A stretch of DNA of 64,000 nucleotides from Candidatus Gastranaerophilales bacterium (lineage in GTDB: Bacteria; Cyanobacteriota; Vampirovibrionia; Gastranaerophilales; Gastranaerophilaceae), in NCBI GenBank assembly GCA_944323655.1, contig CALUTL010000030.1, positions 1 to 64,000 on the forward strand. The letters are read 5' to 3'. The notes under the pieces were generated by a model. It had not been told where the DNA came from, did not search any database, and saw nothing but the letters and a program-made list of their open reading frames with translations. The position numbers and the translations under genes are program-made. Positions 9,040 through 18,646 of this stretch are shown here, in pieces (position 1 is the first letter of the stretch; each line of letters opens with the position of its first letter).

Positions 9040-10164
9040 ATGGCTGAAGCAGAAAATAAAATTCAGGTAAAATTGCTTGACTCTTATATCTTAAGGCAAA
9101 TTATTGAGATGTTTATAATGGGAGTTTGCGTATTTACGTCGATTATATTTGCCTCAGACACTTTTATTACGCTGATTAAACAGATATCAATGTACGGAAT
9201 TCCGTTCAAAGTTGCGTTTATGATGATTATCCTGAACCTTCCGCAAGTAATCGTTATGACAATTCCGATGGGAGTATTGCTTGCAACGGTAATGACGCTA
9301 AACGGCTTAAGCTTAAAATCCGAAATCACCGTTATGAGAGCTTGCGGAATAGGACTGAACAGAATTGCAAAACCGATTTTTATATTTGCAATCGGAATGT
9401 CAATTTTCAGCTTTGTTATTAACGAAACAATCGTTCCGGTTATGATGAAGCAATCAAAAGACCTTGCACTTTGGGCTTTAGGACAAAAAAACATCCCAAA
9501 TGGCAAACAAAACTTTGTATTCAAAGAACTTAATGACAACGGAGTTTTGAAGCGGCTGTTTTACGTCGGATACTGCGAAGATAAGATTCTGCATAATATA
9601 ACGGTCTTGGATTCCTCAAAAGAAGGAACCATTCAAATTCTTCAAGCCGATGAGGGTAAAACAAGTCCTGAAGGCTGGAACTTCCAAAAAGGCGCGGTTT
9701 ACACAGTCGGGGACGACGGCAAAATTTTAAATACAGCATTGTTTGAAGATTCTATATTCAAATTCGGTATGGATTTGTCTAAGCAGATGAACAAAGACGT
9801 CGCAAAAGAAATGAATTTTCCGAAACTTGTTAAATACATCGGTAAAAACGGCAGCAAAATGGAAGCAAAACAAAAAAATATTCTTGTGATAGAGCTTTAT
9901 GATAAACTTGCACTGCCGCTTACGACAATAGCACTTGTTTTAATCGGAGTACCGCTTGCAATTACACCGCCGAGAGTAAGATACAACAGGGGATTTTTAT
10001 TCAGTATTCTGATAATTTTTACATATTATCTGATTCGCGCACTTTCAATATCGTTTGGCGAAGCTGGCACACTACCTGCATTTTTAGCTGCCTGGATGCC
10101 GAATATTATACTAACAATTGCAGGTGCGGCACTTTATTATAAGAAAGTTTACACAATTGAATAA
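9040..10164 (+). CDS. LptF/LptG family permease (YjgP/YjgQ)
   Basis: 374 residues with three N-terminal membrane helices (about 20-45, 55-85, 100-125), a ~130-residue periplasmic beta domain and three C-terminal helices. The motif SEITVMRACGIGLNRI is typical of LptF/G, the membrane subunits that extract lipopolysaccharide for transport to the outer membrane. This implies a Gram-negative envelope. Only one permease is present here; the partner and LptB are not in the window. There is no ribosome site. Confidence 0.9.
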   Translation: MAEAENKIQVKLLDSYILRQIIEMFIMGVCVFTSIIFASDTFITLIKQISMYGIPFKVAFMMIILNLPQVIVMTIPMGVLLATVMTLNGLSLKSEITVMRACGIGLNRIAKPIFIFAIGMSIFSFVINETIVPVMMKQSKDLALWALGQKNIPNGKQNFVFKELNDNGVLKRLFYVGYCEDKILHNITVLDSSKEGTIQILQADEGKTSPEGWNFQKGAVYTVGDDGKILNTALFEDSIFKFGMDLSKQMNKDVAKEMNFPKLVKYIGKNGSKMEAKQKNILVIELYDKLALPLTTIALVLIGVPLAITPPRVRYNRGFLFSILIIFTYYLIRALSISFGEAGTLPAFLAAWMPNIILTIAGAALYYKKVYTIE

Positions 10165-10207
10165 AAAAGGCAAAAAATATTTTTACGGGTTTTTAAGATA
10201 GACAACA

Positions 10208-10780
10208 ATGAACGAAAATTTCTTCCACAACAACAACAAAAGACTTAACGACTACGACTTAAACATCCTAAATGACAAGGCTTTAAAAGAAACGGATGAC
10301 GAGTCGCTTCGTCTTGAAATTTTAATCCACCAAAAAGAAGATGAACTTGAAAGTATAAATTCAAAAATTAAAGGTAGAGAAGTTTTAGGCAAACTTCTTG
10401 ATGTTATGGAATTAAGAATCAAGGCAAAACAAATTGAAAATGAGCTTAACGAATTGAAAGAAGAATTCGCAAAAAACAATTTTAAAATGCGCCTTAAAAC
10501 CCAAAGACCAAAATCTAAAAAACGCTTGCCCTTTATAAAAAGATTTCAGAGATTCATAACCCGCAAAATTTTCCCGATAATTTCAAGGAAATTCCGCTCA
10601 ATTGCAGATATCGGCGAATCTCTTGATACTTTAGAAAGTATTAACGAAAACGTAGATGAACTTATAGCAATGAAAGTTCCATACGGAGAAACAAAAGCCA
10701 ATTATGAAAAGCTTACGGCATACCTATACAGAGCAAACAGAATTCACTCTGAAATAGCAAAAAAAATGAACAAACTTTAA
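10208..10780 (+). CDS. Coiled-coil hypothetical protein
   Basis: 190 residues, highly charged. The region 25-95 is predicted coiled coil (LRLEILIHQKEDELESINSK and onward). A basic Arg/Lys-rich stretch follows at about 98-130 (RLKTQRPKSKKRLPF). No signal peptide, membrane helix or known domain is visible. It lies 44 bases after the LptF/G gene on the same strand. Function unknown. Confidence 0.75.
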   Translation: MNENFFHNNNKRLNDYDLNILNDKALKETDDESLRLEILIHQKEDELESINSKIKGREVLGKLLDVMELRIKAKQIENELNELKEEFAKNNFKMRLKTQRPKSKKRLPFIKRFQRFITRKIFPIISRKFRSIADIGESLDTLESINENVDELIAMKVPYGETKANYEKLTAYLYRANRIHSEIAKKMNKL

Positions 10781-10944
10781 TACCCGAATTAAGGCACAGT
10801 TAATTATAAAAATTTTACGAGCCGGAATGTAAACATTTGTTACAAACGAAGTTCATATTTTAAAGTTTTACTCTCCAAAATCCGTCTTACTATATGAATA
10901 ATCAGGAAAATTGTTACTAACTTGAAAGGATTTCACGTAAGACA

Positions 10945-12663
10945 ATGGGATTAGCGGCATCACAAGCGAGATTATTAACCATCACGGCAAGAAAATCTGA
11001 CTGTGAATATGAAAGCATGGTGCTTTCACACCAGAAGATAGCCTTGTCTCGTAAAATGAGCCAGCTTTCTGCCGAATACGATGATGCAATTCAGCAGACC
11101 AAATTGATCTACGATTACTACGGTCAAACCAGTGAAACCACGCCTTTAAGTTACAATTTAATGATGACACCATCTGCGATGAACAATTATACTCCGCTTC
11201 TGGTAACAGACAACGGAGGTCGTGTCGTGCTTGACGGAAGATTGGCAAAAGCCGCAAGAGATGCAGGTATACCGCAAGAAGGGTTAGACGGACTTCCATC
11301 CAGTGATATACGTAATGCATTTATTGATTCTCTTGCCTCCACAGGTTATATTTCACAAAATACTGCTGAAAATATTAAGAAAACAACTTACAACCAAATG
11401 GCAGGCGTCGGTTCTTGTGATTTGGTAAACATAAATACAACTGAAGGTACCTTAACCGACTTAATTAATATGGTATCAACTCAGTACTTTGATTTTTCAG
11501 ATATTACTTCATTCTCTAACCAATTTGTTGAAAAAGTATATCTTGAACAACGTAAAAACGGTACTAACCAAACGGCAGGAAACCGCCTCTCATTTGCAGA
11601 TATCTTGAACAATGATTATATGATGATAGCTCAAACCGCAATCGCAGAAGGCAAGTACGGTTTTAACAACTTAACAGTTGATAATGGTACAACTGATACT
11701 CTCAGTAAAATGAGCCTTTGGGATGCTATGTTTGAAACATTTGAAGGTCTGTTAGATACCGGAGATGAATATACTCAAGCAGCTCTTGCTTATGCAAGAA
11801 GAATGATTACCGATATGATTACTAACCTTGGTGAAGGTCAGGATGATGGTACAAGTTACGGTAGCGGACACTATGGTTTGGGTACAGTTGGTACAGAATT
11901 TGGTAACGATTACAGTGAGAATGGTAAAAACATCCACGACAACTTCGGAGATTGGAGATACGTCGGTGAATCAAGCCTTGGCGAGGTACTTGGATGGGCT
12001 CGTGATGACATTTCAGCTGATGTTGTAGGTTTCAACGGTATTTACAACCAAGACTGTACAGGTGGTGCTGAAGATAACGACCATGTAAGATCAGCAGTAA
12101 CTATTAACATTTCAACAATGTTTAAAGCATATTTGACATACTTTGCACAATATATGGAAGGTATCGGAGATTCAAGTTATGAAGTAAATAAAACCAAAAC
12201 AAGTTCTAACTTAATTGATGATATGTTTACATTCACAATAGTTACTGATGTTGATACTTCAGGTGATAACCTTCTTATTGCAGCATATTATGATACTTTG
12301 TTTAACCAAATTTGCTCAAAAGGATGGACAGAAAATGACAAAGTAAATGATAATGAATACTTACATGAATCTCTTAAAAACGGTAATATGTATATATCAA
12401 CCCTTGCCGATGACGGTTATTATTATCAGGGCAACTATGCAACAAACAATTATATCAAAGAGATTACCGACGAAGAATCTATTGCTCAAGCTGAAGCTAA
12501 ATACAACAGAGAAAAAGAAAAACTCAGCTACAAAGAAAATATCCTTGATATGAAGATGAAAAATTTAGATACTGAAATATCCTCACTAACAACAGAATAC
12601 GACACGATTAAATCAGTAATTTCCAAGAACATTGAAAAAGGATTTAAACGATATCAAGCATAA
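10945..12663 (+). CDS. ASQARLL family protein, long paralogue
   Basis: 572 residues. The N-terminus MGLAASQARLLTITARKSD leads into a ~50-residue helix, and the last ~70 residues form another helix (LDTEISSLTTEYDTIKSVISKNIEK). The centre is a large Asn/Thr/Gly-rich region. The gene at 14650-15771 has matching first ~55 and last ~70 residues but a different centre. There is no classical signal peptide. Paired terminal helices around a variable centre recall flagellin/FlgK/FlgL axial proteins, but homology is not established. The AAAGGA ribosome site is unusually far (15 bases) upstream. A terminator follows. Confidence 0.85.
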   Translation: MGLAASQARLLTITARKSDCEYESMVLSHQKIALSRKMSQLSAEYDDAIQQTKLIYDYYGQTSETTPLSYNLMMTPSAMNNYTPLLVTDNGGRVVLDGRLAKAARDAGIPQEGLDGLPSSDIRNAFIDSLASTGYISQNTAENIKKTTYNQMAGVGSCDLVNINTTEGTLTDLINMVSTQYFDFSDITSFSNQFVEKVYLEQRKNGTNQTAGNRLSFADILNNDYMMIAQTAIAEGKYGFNNLTVDNGTTDTLSKMSLWDAMFETFEGLLDTGDEYTQAALAYARRMITDMITNLGEGQDDGTSYGSGHYGLGTVGTEFGNDYSENGKNIHDNFGDWRYVGESSLGEVLGWARDDISADVVGFNGIYNQDCTGGAEDNDHVRSAVTINISTMFKAYLTYFAQYMEGIGDSSYEVNKTKTSSNLIDDMFTFTIVTDVDTSGDNLLIAAYYDTLFNQICSKGWTENDKVNDNEYLHESLKNGNMYISTLADDGYYYQGNYATNNYIKEITDEESIAQAEAKYNREKEKLSYKENILDMKMKNLDTEISSLTTEYDTIKSVISKNIEKGFKRYQA

Positions 12664-12666
12664 AAT

Positions 12667-12698
12667 AAGGCGCCGGATAAAAAATCATCCGGCGCCTT
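12667..12698. terminator. Bidirectional terminator between convergent genes
   Basis: 12-bp perfect stem (12667-12678 with 12687-12698) with the core ggcgccgg and an 8-base loop. It lies between the stops of the long ASQARLL gene and the phosphofructokinase gene. Confidence 0.85.
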
Positions 12699-12720
12699 CT
12701 GTATTACATTTAAATTTCCG

Positions 12721-14403
12721 TTATGCAATTACCGGAGTTTTAGCTCTTTCAAGCTGAAGTGTGCAGGTTGTAATATCGCACACGCAAGAAGGTCCGAAGT
12801 ATTGGATTGCACCGGGGAATAAATATCTGTCATTCATTGCCCAATCTTCTCTGTGTTCTTCAAGCTGTTTAAACACAGGGCCGTCAAGTTCTACAAGTGC
12901 TTTTTGAATAACAGGCTTCATTTCACCGTGTCTTCTTTCCATATTCATCATCATCGTCAACGGAACACCGCCTGCAATCCACTGGTCTGCAGGTTGTGTA
13001 AGATTTCTTACTGATGACAAGTATCCGGTTAATCCGAAGTTAATCAATGCAAAAGCATTGAAACCTAATGAATAACAGTAATCCGCATCAAAGTTTGACG
13101 GGAATGCACATCTTCCTTCATATCCGAAGAAGTGTGATTGTGCTGAGAATTTACCGATGTATTCGCCTTGAGATTTCAATTCATCAAGTCTTGTTTGAAT
13201 CATTTCGATTAACAATTTTTCGGTCTCAATTTTTGATACCTGAACGTTTCCGTGAGGATCTCTGTCTGCAAGAAGCTGACCTTTGATTAGTACAGGCAAT
13301 GAATTGTAAACTTTTGCATTAGCTTCATCAAGTCTGTTTTCAACGATATCAAATTTTTCTCTTATTGTTGTTGCGTTAACAAAATTCGGATCTGATTCTA
13401 ATGTTGCCATTATATCGTTAAGGTTAGCAATCATTGATTTCATTTCAGGAATAAATTCGATTAAACCTTCAGGAATAATTGCGATACCGAAATTTTTGCC
13501 CATATCTGCACGTTTTACAATGATGTTTGTCATATAGTTGACAATTTGTTCTAATGACATTTTCTTTTGTTCAACTTCTTCAGAGATCATTGTAATATTC
13601 GGTTGAGTTTGAAGAGCAGCTTCCAAAGCTACGTGAGAAGCGCTTCTGCCCATAATTTTGATGAAGTGCCAATATTTTTTAGCAGAATTTGCATCACGCT
13701 GAATATTTCCGATTAATTCAGCATAAGTTTTTGTTGCAGTGTCAAATCCGAATGAAATTTCGATTTGATCATTTTTCAAGTCGCCGTCGATAGTTTTCGG
13801 ACATCCGATAACCTGAATACCTGCATTATTTTTTACAAACCATTCAGCCAAAAGTGCTGCGTTTGTGTTTGAATCGTCACCGCCGATAATTACAACAGCT
13901 TTGATGTTCAATTTTTTGCAAACTTCCCAAGATTTTTGGAATTGTTCTTCAGTTTCTAATTTTGTACGACCTGAACCGATAATATCAAATCCGCCGGTAT
14001 TTCTGTAATCATTGATAAATTCATCAGTAAATTCAATATATTTACCATCAATAATACCGGACGGGCCGCCTAAGAAACCGTAAAGTTTATTAGCTGAATT
14101 TGCCTGTTTCAAAGCATCATAAAGCCCTGCAATAACGTTATGTCCGCCGGGAGCCTGACCGCCGGAAAGAATTACACCGACATTTTTCGCTTCCGAAACT
14201 GACATTGATATTGAATTTTTAAATGTTACAACAGGTTTGCCGTAAGTATTTTTGAATAAATTTTTGATCTGTTCCTGATCTCTTACTGATTGTGTCGCTT
14301 CACCTTCAACAAGTTCAAGGCTGTTAATCCCGAGTGCCAAACTTGCCGGAAGTTTCGGCTGATACTTCAATCTTTCAATTTGCAACGGTGAAAGTGTTTT
14401 CAT
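12721..14403 (-). CDS. pfp: Pyrophosphate--fructose 6-phosphate 1-phosphotransferase
   Basis: Phosphorylates fructose 6-phosphate with pyrophosphate instead of ATP, a reversible glycolytic step. 560 residues, the long PPi-PFK class. Visible motifs: [14 protein letters not shown] near residue 75, GGDDSN with the Asp associated with PPi use, [10 protein letters not shown], and MGRSASH. The start at 14403 is supported by AAGGAAGAG just upstream; a further in-frame ATG at 14448 would add 15 residues before that site. It lies between two ASQARLL genes, probably without functional connection. Confidence 0.93.
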   Translation of the reverse strand: MKTLSPLQIERLKYQPKLPASLALGINSLELVEGEATQSVRDQEQIKNLFKNTYGKPVVTFKNSISMSVSEAKNVGVILSGGQAPGGHNVIAGLYDALKQANSANKLYGFLGGPSGIIDGKYIEFTDEFINDYRNTGGFDIIGSGRTKLETEEQFQKSWEVCKKLNIKAVVIIGGDDSNTNAALLAEWFVKNNAGIQVIGCPKTIDGDLKNDQIEISFGFDTATKTYAELIGNIQRDANSAKKYWHFIKIMGRSASHVALEAALQTQPNITMISEEVEQKKMSLEQIVNYMTNIIVKRADMGKNFGIAIIPEGLIEFIPEMKSMIANLNDIMATLESDPNFVNATTIREKFDIVENRLDEANAKVYNSLPVLIKGQLLADRDPHGNVQVSKIETEKLLIEMIQTRLDELKSQGEYIGKFSAQSHFFGYEGRCAFPSNFDADYCYSLGFNAFALINFGLTGYLSSVRNLTQPADQWIAGGVPLTMMMNMERRHGEMKPVIQKALVELDGPVFKQLEEHREDWAMNDRYLFPGAIQYFGPSCVCDITTCTLQLERAKTPVIA

Positions 14404-14526
14404 ATTCTCTTCCTTTTTGTTTAAAATTGTACTCTTACACACTGACATTCTACTACAAAAATACTTATTGGCAAATTTATATTGAATTAAAACCGCACAT
14501 TTCGCTGATTTAAATATCTTTTTCAG

Positions 14527-14554
14527 AAAAAAAACCGCTTTTGGGAAAAAGCGG
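14527..14554 (-). terminator. Rho-independent terminator of the short ASQARLL gene
   Basis: 8-bp stem (14535-14542 with 14547-14554; ccgctttt/aaaagcgg) with a GGGA loop, followed on the minus strand by eight T residues. It lies ~95 bases beyond the stop at 14650. Confidence 0.85.
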
Positions 14555-14649
14555 CAGGGAATAGTTACGAAATTAGGGAAATTATTATGTTTTTTATGTA
14601 TTACAAGTTATGCCTTGTTTTTGACAAGGACTTGAGTTTATTATTTTTA

Positions 14650-15771
14650 TTAAGAAAAGATGTTGAAGGTTTTTTCAACGTTCTTTTCAATTACGTTTTT
14701 GACCGAATCATATTCAGTCTGAAGCGCATTATGTTCGGAATCCAGTTTTTGCAGTTCAAGGTCGTACTTGTTATCTAACTGCTCAACTTTTTGCAAATCA
14801 TTTTTATATTTTTGTTCAATAATTGCGATTTCTCTTTCATCTTCAACTTCCTGAATATTTGTATCTTCGGATATTGAAGTAGAAACGAATTTCTTTTCGG
14901 CTGAAGAATAGTATTCAAGCTGCAATTCACCCTTACGAAGCTGTTCTTCAAACCAGGTATTATCTTTAATTGTCATATTCGGATCATCTTCCGTATAATA
15001 ACCCGATTGCTGAATTCGCTGGAAGATATTTGTCAAATATTGAATATATCCGTCATTTTCAGGTTTTGCAGCAGTTTTCAATTCTGTTGCGGAATTTGAA
15101 TCACCATAATAAGCTTCTGTCAAAGCTACTGCATAATCGTAATTCTGACGCTGTTCAGCGGTACTGCCTTCGTAATTCAAAGGAACAGTTTCGCCGTTAA
15201 GCGTGTACGTCGCATAACCGTTAAAGTAACCGGCACCCAGTGAAGTATAACCGAACTCAAGTCCGTGTTCTTCATCTTCAAATTCAAGACCGACTGATGT
15301 CAAATAAACGTCCCAAGCATCGTGTACTTTTTGACGAGCCAGAACCTTATCTTCATCAGTATATCCGCCGGTTGTATTTTTAGTAATATCAATATCGGCC
15401 ATAGAATAACCGAGAGAAGCTAAAAATTTGTTCAAATCTCCGTTGCCTGATTCGTAAGCCTTTGCTATTTCATCTGTTACAAGAACTTTTCCGTCCTTAT
15501 TTGTAACAACATACTGTTTGCCTGCCGCAACAGTATTATAGCCTGTCATTAGACCGTATGAAATATCAGTATAAATTTCTTCCGAATCGTTAAATCCTGT
15601 TAAAACCGTTAATTTTGTTGCATCAAGAGCCGCTAAATAATCAGTATTAAGCTGATCCATCTTATCTGCAAGCTGGATTTTAGCATAAGAAATATCCTGA
15701 CCTGAATTTTCGTTATCGGTCAGTCTTGCCGTAATGCTTAATAGTCTGGCTTGAGAAGCTGTCATTCCCAT
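14650..15771 (-). CDS. ASQARLL family protein, short paralogue
   Basis: 373 residues. MGMTASQARLLSITARLTDNE opens a helix ending LAALDATKL, matching the long paralogue at 10945-12663. The C-terminus (LDSEHNALQTEYDSVKNVIEKNVEKTFNIFS) matches the other's end almost position for position. The ~230-residue centre is unrelated in sequence. As in the other gene, AAAGGA lies unusually far (11 bases) before the ATG. Function unknown; the shared ends suggest a common assembly or secretion role. Confidence 0.85.
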   Translation of the reverse strand: MGMTASQARLLSITARLTDNENSGQDISYAKIQLADKMDQLNTDYLAALDATKLTVLTGFNDSEEIYTDISYGLMTGYNTVAAGKQYVVTNKDGKVLVTDEIAKAYESGNGDLNKFLASLGYSMADIDITKNTTGGYTDEDKVLARQKVHDAWDVYLTSVGLEFEDEEHGLEFGYTSLGAGYFNGYATYTLNGETVPLNYEGSTAEQRQNYDYAVALTEAYYGDSNSATELKTAAKPENDGYIQYLTNIFQRIQQSGYYTEDDPNMTIKDNTWFEEQLRKGELQLEYYSSAEKKFVSTSISEDTNIQEVEDEREIAIIEQKYKNDLQKVEQLDNKYDLELQKLDSEHNALQTEYDSVKNVIEKNVEKTFNIFS

Positions 15772-15879
15772 AAGTTATGCGGTCCTTTCTGTTATCGTAA
15801 CTTATGTTCATGTTTACGGCTCAATAAATTGTAATCTTTAATTTACACAGCTTTGTTTTTACATTTTGTAACAATAAAT

Positions 15880-16605
15880 TTATGACAATTCATCAGGCTC
15901 TAAAATCGTAATTGATTCCAGCCCCGTAAGATTCTCAAACTCTTTATACATTGCCTGAACAGGACGTTTTCTTAAAACATCCGCCGTAAAAGATATATTT
16001 GTACAATTCTCGAACTTACTGCTTTGCTTTTTATTAATTTCAACAATTTGCGTAAAATTATCAATTATATAATTATAAATTTCATCAACATTTTCGCTCA
16101 CACAAGAAAGCTTTACACGAACACGTTTTTTGTTTTTAGTACTGTGAATAAGAACATCTTTCTCAAAAATTCTAATAGTGACAAGGACAACAATAGTTGC
16201 GATGGTTGATATTAAAGCAAGTCCGTACATACCGGTTCCGCAAGCCATACCGATAGCAGCTGAAGCCCAAAGGGTTGCGGCTGTCGTAAGCCCGAAAACA
16301 TTTGCGCCATGTCTTAAAACCGTTCCGCCGCCGATAAAACCGATACCTGTAACAACTTGTGCCGCAACACGTGCCGTATCACGAGTTCCAAGTTCATCTC
16401 CGGTGACAGACACCTCTGGAAATCCGTAAATTGAAATTATTGTAAATATGCAAGCGCCGACGCATACAAGAATATTTGTGCGCAAACCAGCATACTTATT
16501 AGTCATCTCTCTTTCAAGCCCGACAGCAAATCCTAAAAGTACTGCCGATAAAACTCTTTCTATTATATTAAAATCAAATAACTGTCCAAATATTTCTAAC
16601 ATCAT
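15880..16605 (-). CDS. MgtC/SapB family membrane protein
   Basis: 241 residues. The N-terminal half has four to five membrane helices with the family signature LGFAVGLERE, GLRTNILVCVGA and GFIGGGTVLR. The C-terminal ~90 residues look like the soluble ACT-like domain of MgtC proteins. The family is linked to magnesium limitation and regulation of P-type ATPases. The start overlaps the stop of the upstream permease gene (ATGATG over TGA), so it is translationally coupled to the peptide transporter operon, an unusual partner. Confidence 0.9.
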   Translation of the reverse strand: MMLEIFGQLFDFNIIERVLSAVLLGFAVGLEREMTNKYAGLRTNILVCVGACIFTIISIYGFPEVSVTGDELGTRDTARVAAQVVTGIGFIGGGTVLRHGANVFGLTTAATLWASAAIGMACGTGMYGLALISTIATIVVLVTIRIFEKDVLIHSTKNKKRVRVKLSCVSENVDEIYNYIIDNFTQIVEINKKQSSKFENCTNISFTADVLRKRPVQAMYKEFENLTGLESITILEPDELS

Positions 16606-17669
16606 CTAACCTTATTTTTAGGATCTAAAACATCCCTTATTGTATCACCTATAAGGTTAAAAGCCAACACCGCAACAAAAATTAAAAATCCCGGAGTCAA
16701 AAGCCATGGACGTGAGATTATGTTAGTAAACTCCTGAGCTTCCTTAAGCATATTACCCCAGCTTGCATCAGGCTGTTGAATTCCTAAACCTAAAAAGCTT
16801 AAGCCTGACTCAGATAAAATATACGAAGGCACCGACAAAGTCATTGCAACAATTACAAAACTGGTCGTCTGCGGCAGAATATGTTTTATAATAATTCCAA
16901 GTCTTGACTGCCCGATTGAACGCGCAGCTTGCACAAATTCCTGATTTTTAACGGACAAAACCATACCTCTTACAACCCTTGCAAATCCTGCCCAGCCGAC
17001 GAGTGCTAAAATAATTACAATCAGCATAAACCTTTGAATACTTGTCATGCCGGAGGGCAAGACAGATGCCAGAATTATCAAAAGATAAAAGCTTGGAATT
17101 GACATAACAGCTTCTGCAAACCTCATCATAATCGTATCAACTTTTCCGCCAAAGTATCCTGAAATTCCGCCATACAAAAGCCCTATCGGAAAAAGAACAA
17201 AAAGAGCCAGAAATCCGATTGTCATTGAAATTCTGCCGCCAAAAAGTAATCTTGAAAATACATCACGACCATTTATATCGGCTCCAAGCAAAAACAATCT
17301 GCCAGAACTATCTGTTGTCACAAGGTGTCTTTTCATCGGGATTAACCCTAAAAATTTATAAGGCTCGCCTTGCGCAAAAAATTTCAAATAATGTTTTTGA
17401 CTTCTGTCAAGAGAATAGACTATCCTTAAATTTTCACCGTCAAAATCCCTGCGATAATTATATGTATAAGGTTTTGAAAGTTTTCCGTTCTCATCTATCG
17501 TAAAAATCTTTGAAGGCGGCACGTAAGCCATTGTTCTGTCGGAAAAATCCTTCGTATAAGGTGCTATAAAATCCGCAAAAAACAAAGCAAAATAAATTAT
17601 GCCTAACAAAATCAATGCAATACGGGCAAATTTATCTTTCCAGAGCTGTTTCAAAACCTCTTTTATCAT
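16602..17669 (-). CDS. Peptide-type ABC transporter permease (OppC/DppC family)
   Basis: 355 residues. One N-terminal membrane helix, a ~90-residue periplasmic insertion (including LFLLGADINGRDVFSRLLFGG), then the five-helix permease core, with the ATPase-contact loop about GWAGFARVVRGMVLSVKNQEFV. The C-terminus ends GDTIRDVLDPKN, typical of OppC. It forms the inner-membrane channel with the OppB-like protein encoded upstream, whose gene it overlaps by 4 bases. No ATP-binding subunit is encoded nearby. Confidence 0.93.
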   Translation of the reverse strand: MIKEVLKQLWKDKFARIALILLGIIYFALFFADFIAPYTKDFSDRTMAYVPPSKIFTIDENGKLSKPYTYNYRRDFDGENLRIVYSLDRSQKHYLKFFAQGEPYKFLGLIPMKRHLVTTDSSGRLFLLGADINGRDVFSRLLFGGRISMTIGFLALFVLFPIGLLYGGISGYFGGKVDTIMMRFAEAVMSIPSFYLLIILASVLPSGMTSIQRFMLIVIILALVGWAGFARVVRGMVLSVKNQEFVQAARSIGQSRLGIIIKHILPQTTSFVIVAMTLSVPSYILSESGLSFLGLGIQQPDASWGNMLKEAQEFTNIISRPWLLTPGFLIFVAVLAFNLIGDTIRDVLDPKNKVR

Positions 17670-18646
17670 GAAACACCTCCCTTAACCCTTATTCTCGGAT
17701 CGGTAATTATAAGAAGAATATCCGCTATCAAGTTGCCTAAAATCAGCATTATAGCACCCATCATCAATGATGCCATAACAAGGTTTATGTCAGATCGCAA
17801 AACCGCTTCCAATATCAAACGCCCTAATCCGGGGTATTGAAATACGTATTCTGTTAAAGCCGCCCCACTTAAAAGTCCCGCAAATTCAAACCCTAACAAA
17901 GTAATCATCGGATTTATCGCATTTCTTAAAGCGTGTTTATAAACGACCTTAAATTCTGAAAGCCCTTTAGCTTTTGCAAATTTAACATAATCGCTGTCAA
18001 GAACGTCAAGCAAATTTGCCCTCATCTGTCTTTGCAAACCAGCAAGAGATATCGTAAACAAAACAGTTACAGGCAAAACAAGATGATGCGCTAAATCTAA
18101 AAACTTACCCCCAAACGACATCTCCGAAAAATTGGAAGACGTAAGCCCGCCGACAGGAAACCAGCCTGTTTTTACGGCAAACAGAAGCAGCAATACCGCA
18201 AAAAAGAACGACGGAATTGCCATTCCGATACTTGTTAAAACAGTCAAAATCCTATCCGTTTTAGATTTCCACCTCAATGCCGCTAATACCCCTAAAGGTA
18301 CACCGACTATCCATGTCATAAAAATTACAACGACAGCAAGAAGAAGTGTATTCGGGATTCTTTCTTTCAACTTTGTGCTAACCTGCTCGCCGTTTGAGGT
18401 TATCCCTAAATCCCCCTTCACAAAAGACTTTGCCCATTTACCGTATTGCACAATAATCGGCTTATCCAATCCTAAACGCTCTGTTTCTTTTTGGAGGGTT
18501 TCTTTGGACACCGAAGGATTTAACCTCAATTCTGCCAAAGGATCGACAGGAGATAATCTTATTATAAAAAAGCTTATCAGCGAAACTATTATCAACAAAG
18601 GAATTGACTGCAAAATTCGTTTTAAAATGTAAATAAATACCTGCAT
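17666..18646 (-). CDS. Peptide-type ABC transporter permease (OppB/DppB family)
   Basis: 326 residues, six membrane helices. The N-terminal helix is followed by the typical SPVDPLAELRLNPSVS stretch and LGLDKPIIVQYGKW. The core loop LLDVLDSDYVKFAKAKGLSE contacts the ATPase. The C-terminus NLIADILLIITDPRIR is diagnostic of OppB. Its ATG overlaps the stop of the binding-protein gene by one base (TAATG). Confidence 0.94.
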   Translation of the reverse strand: MQVFIYILKRILQSIPLLIIVSLISFFIIRLSPVDPLAELRLNPSVSKETLQKETERLGLDKPIIVQYGKWAKSFVKGDLGITSNGEQVSTKLKERIPNTLLLAVVVIFMTWIVGVPLGVLAALRWKSKTDRILTVLTSIGMAIPSFFFAVLLLLFAVKTGWFPVGGLTSSNFSEMSFGGKFLDLAHHLVLPVTVLFTISLAGLQRQMRANLLDVLDSDYVKFAKAKGLSEFKVVYKHALRNAINPMITLLGFEFAGLLSGAALTEYVFQYPGLGRLILEAVLRSDINLVMASLMMGAIMLILGNLIADILLIITDPRIRVKGGVS

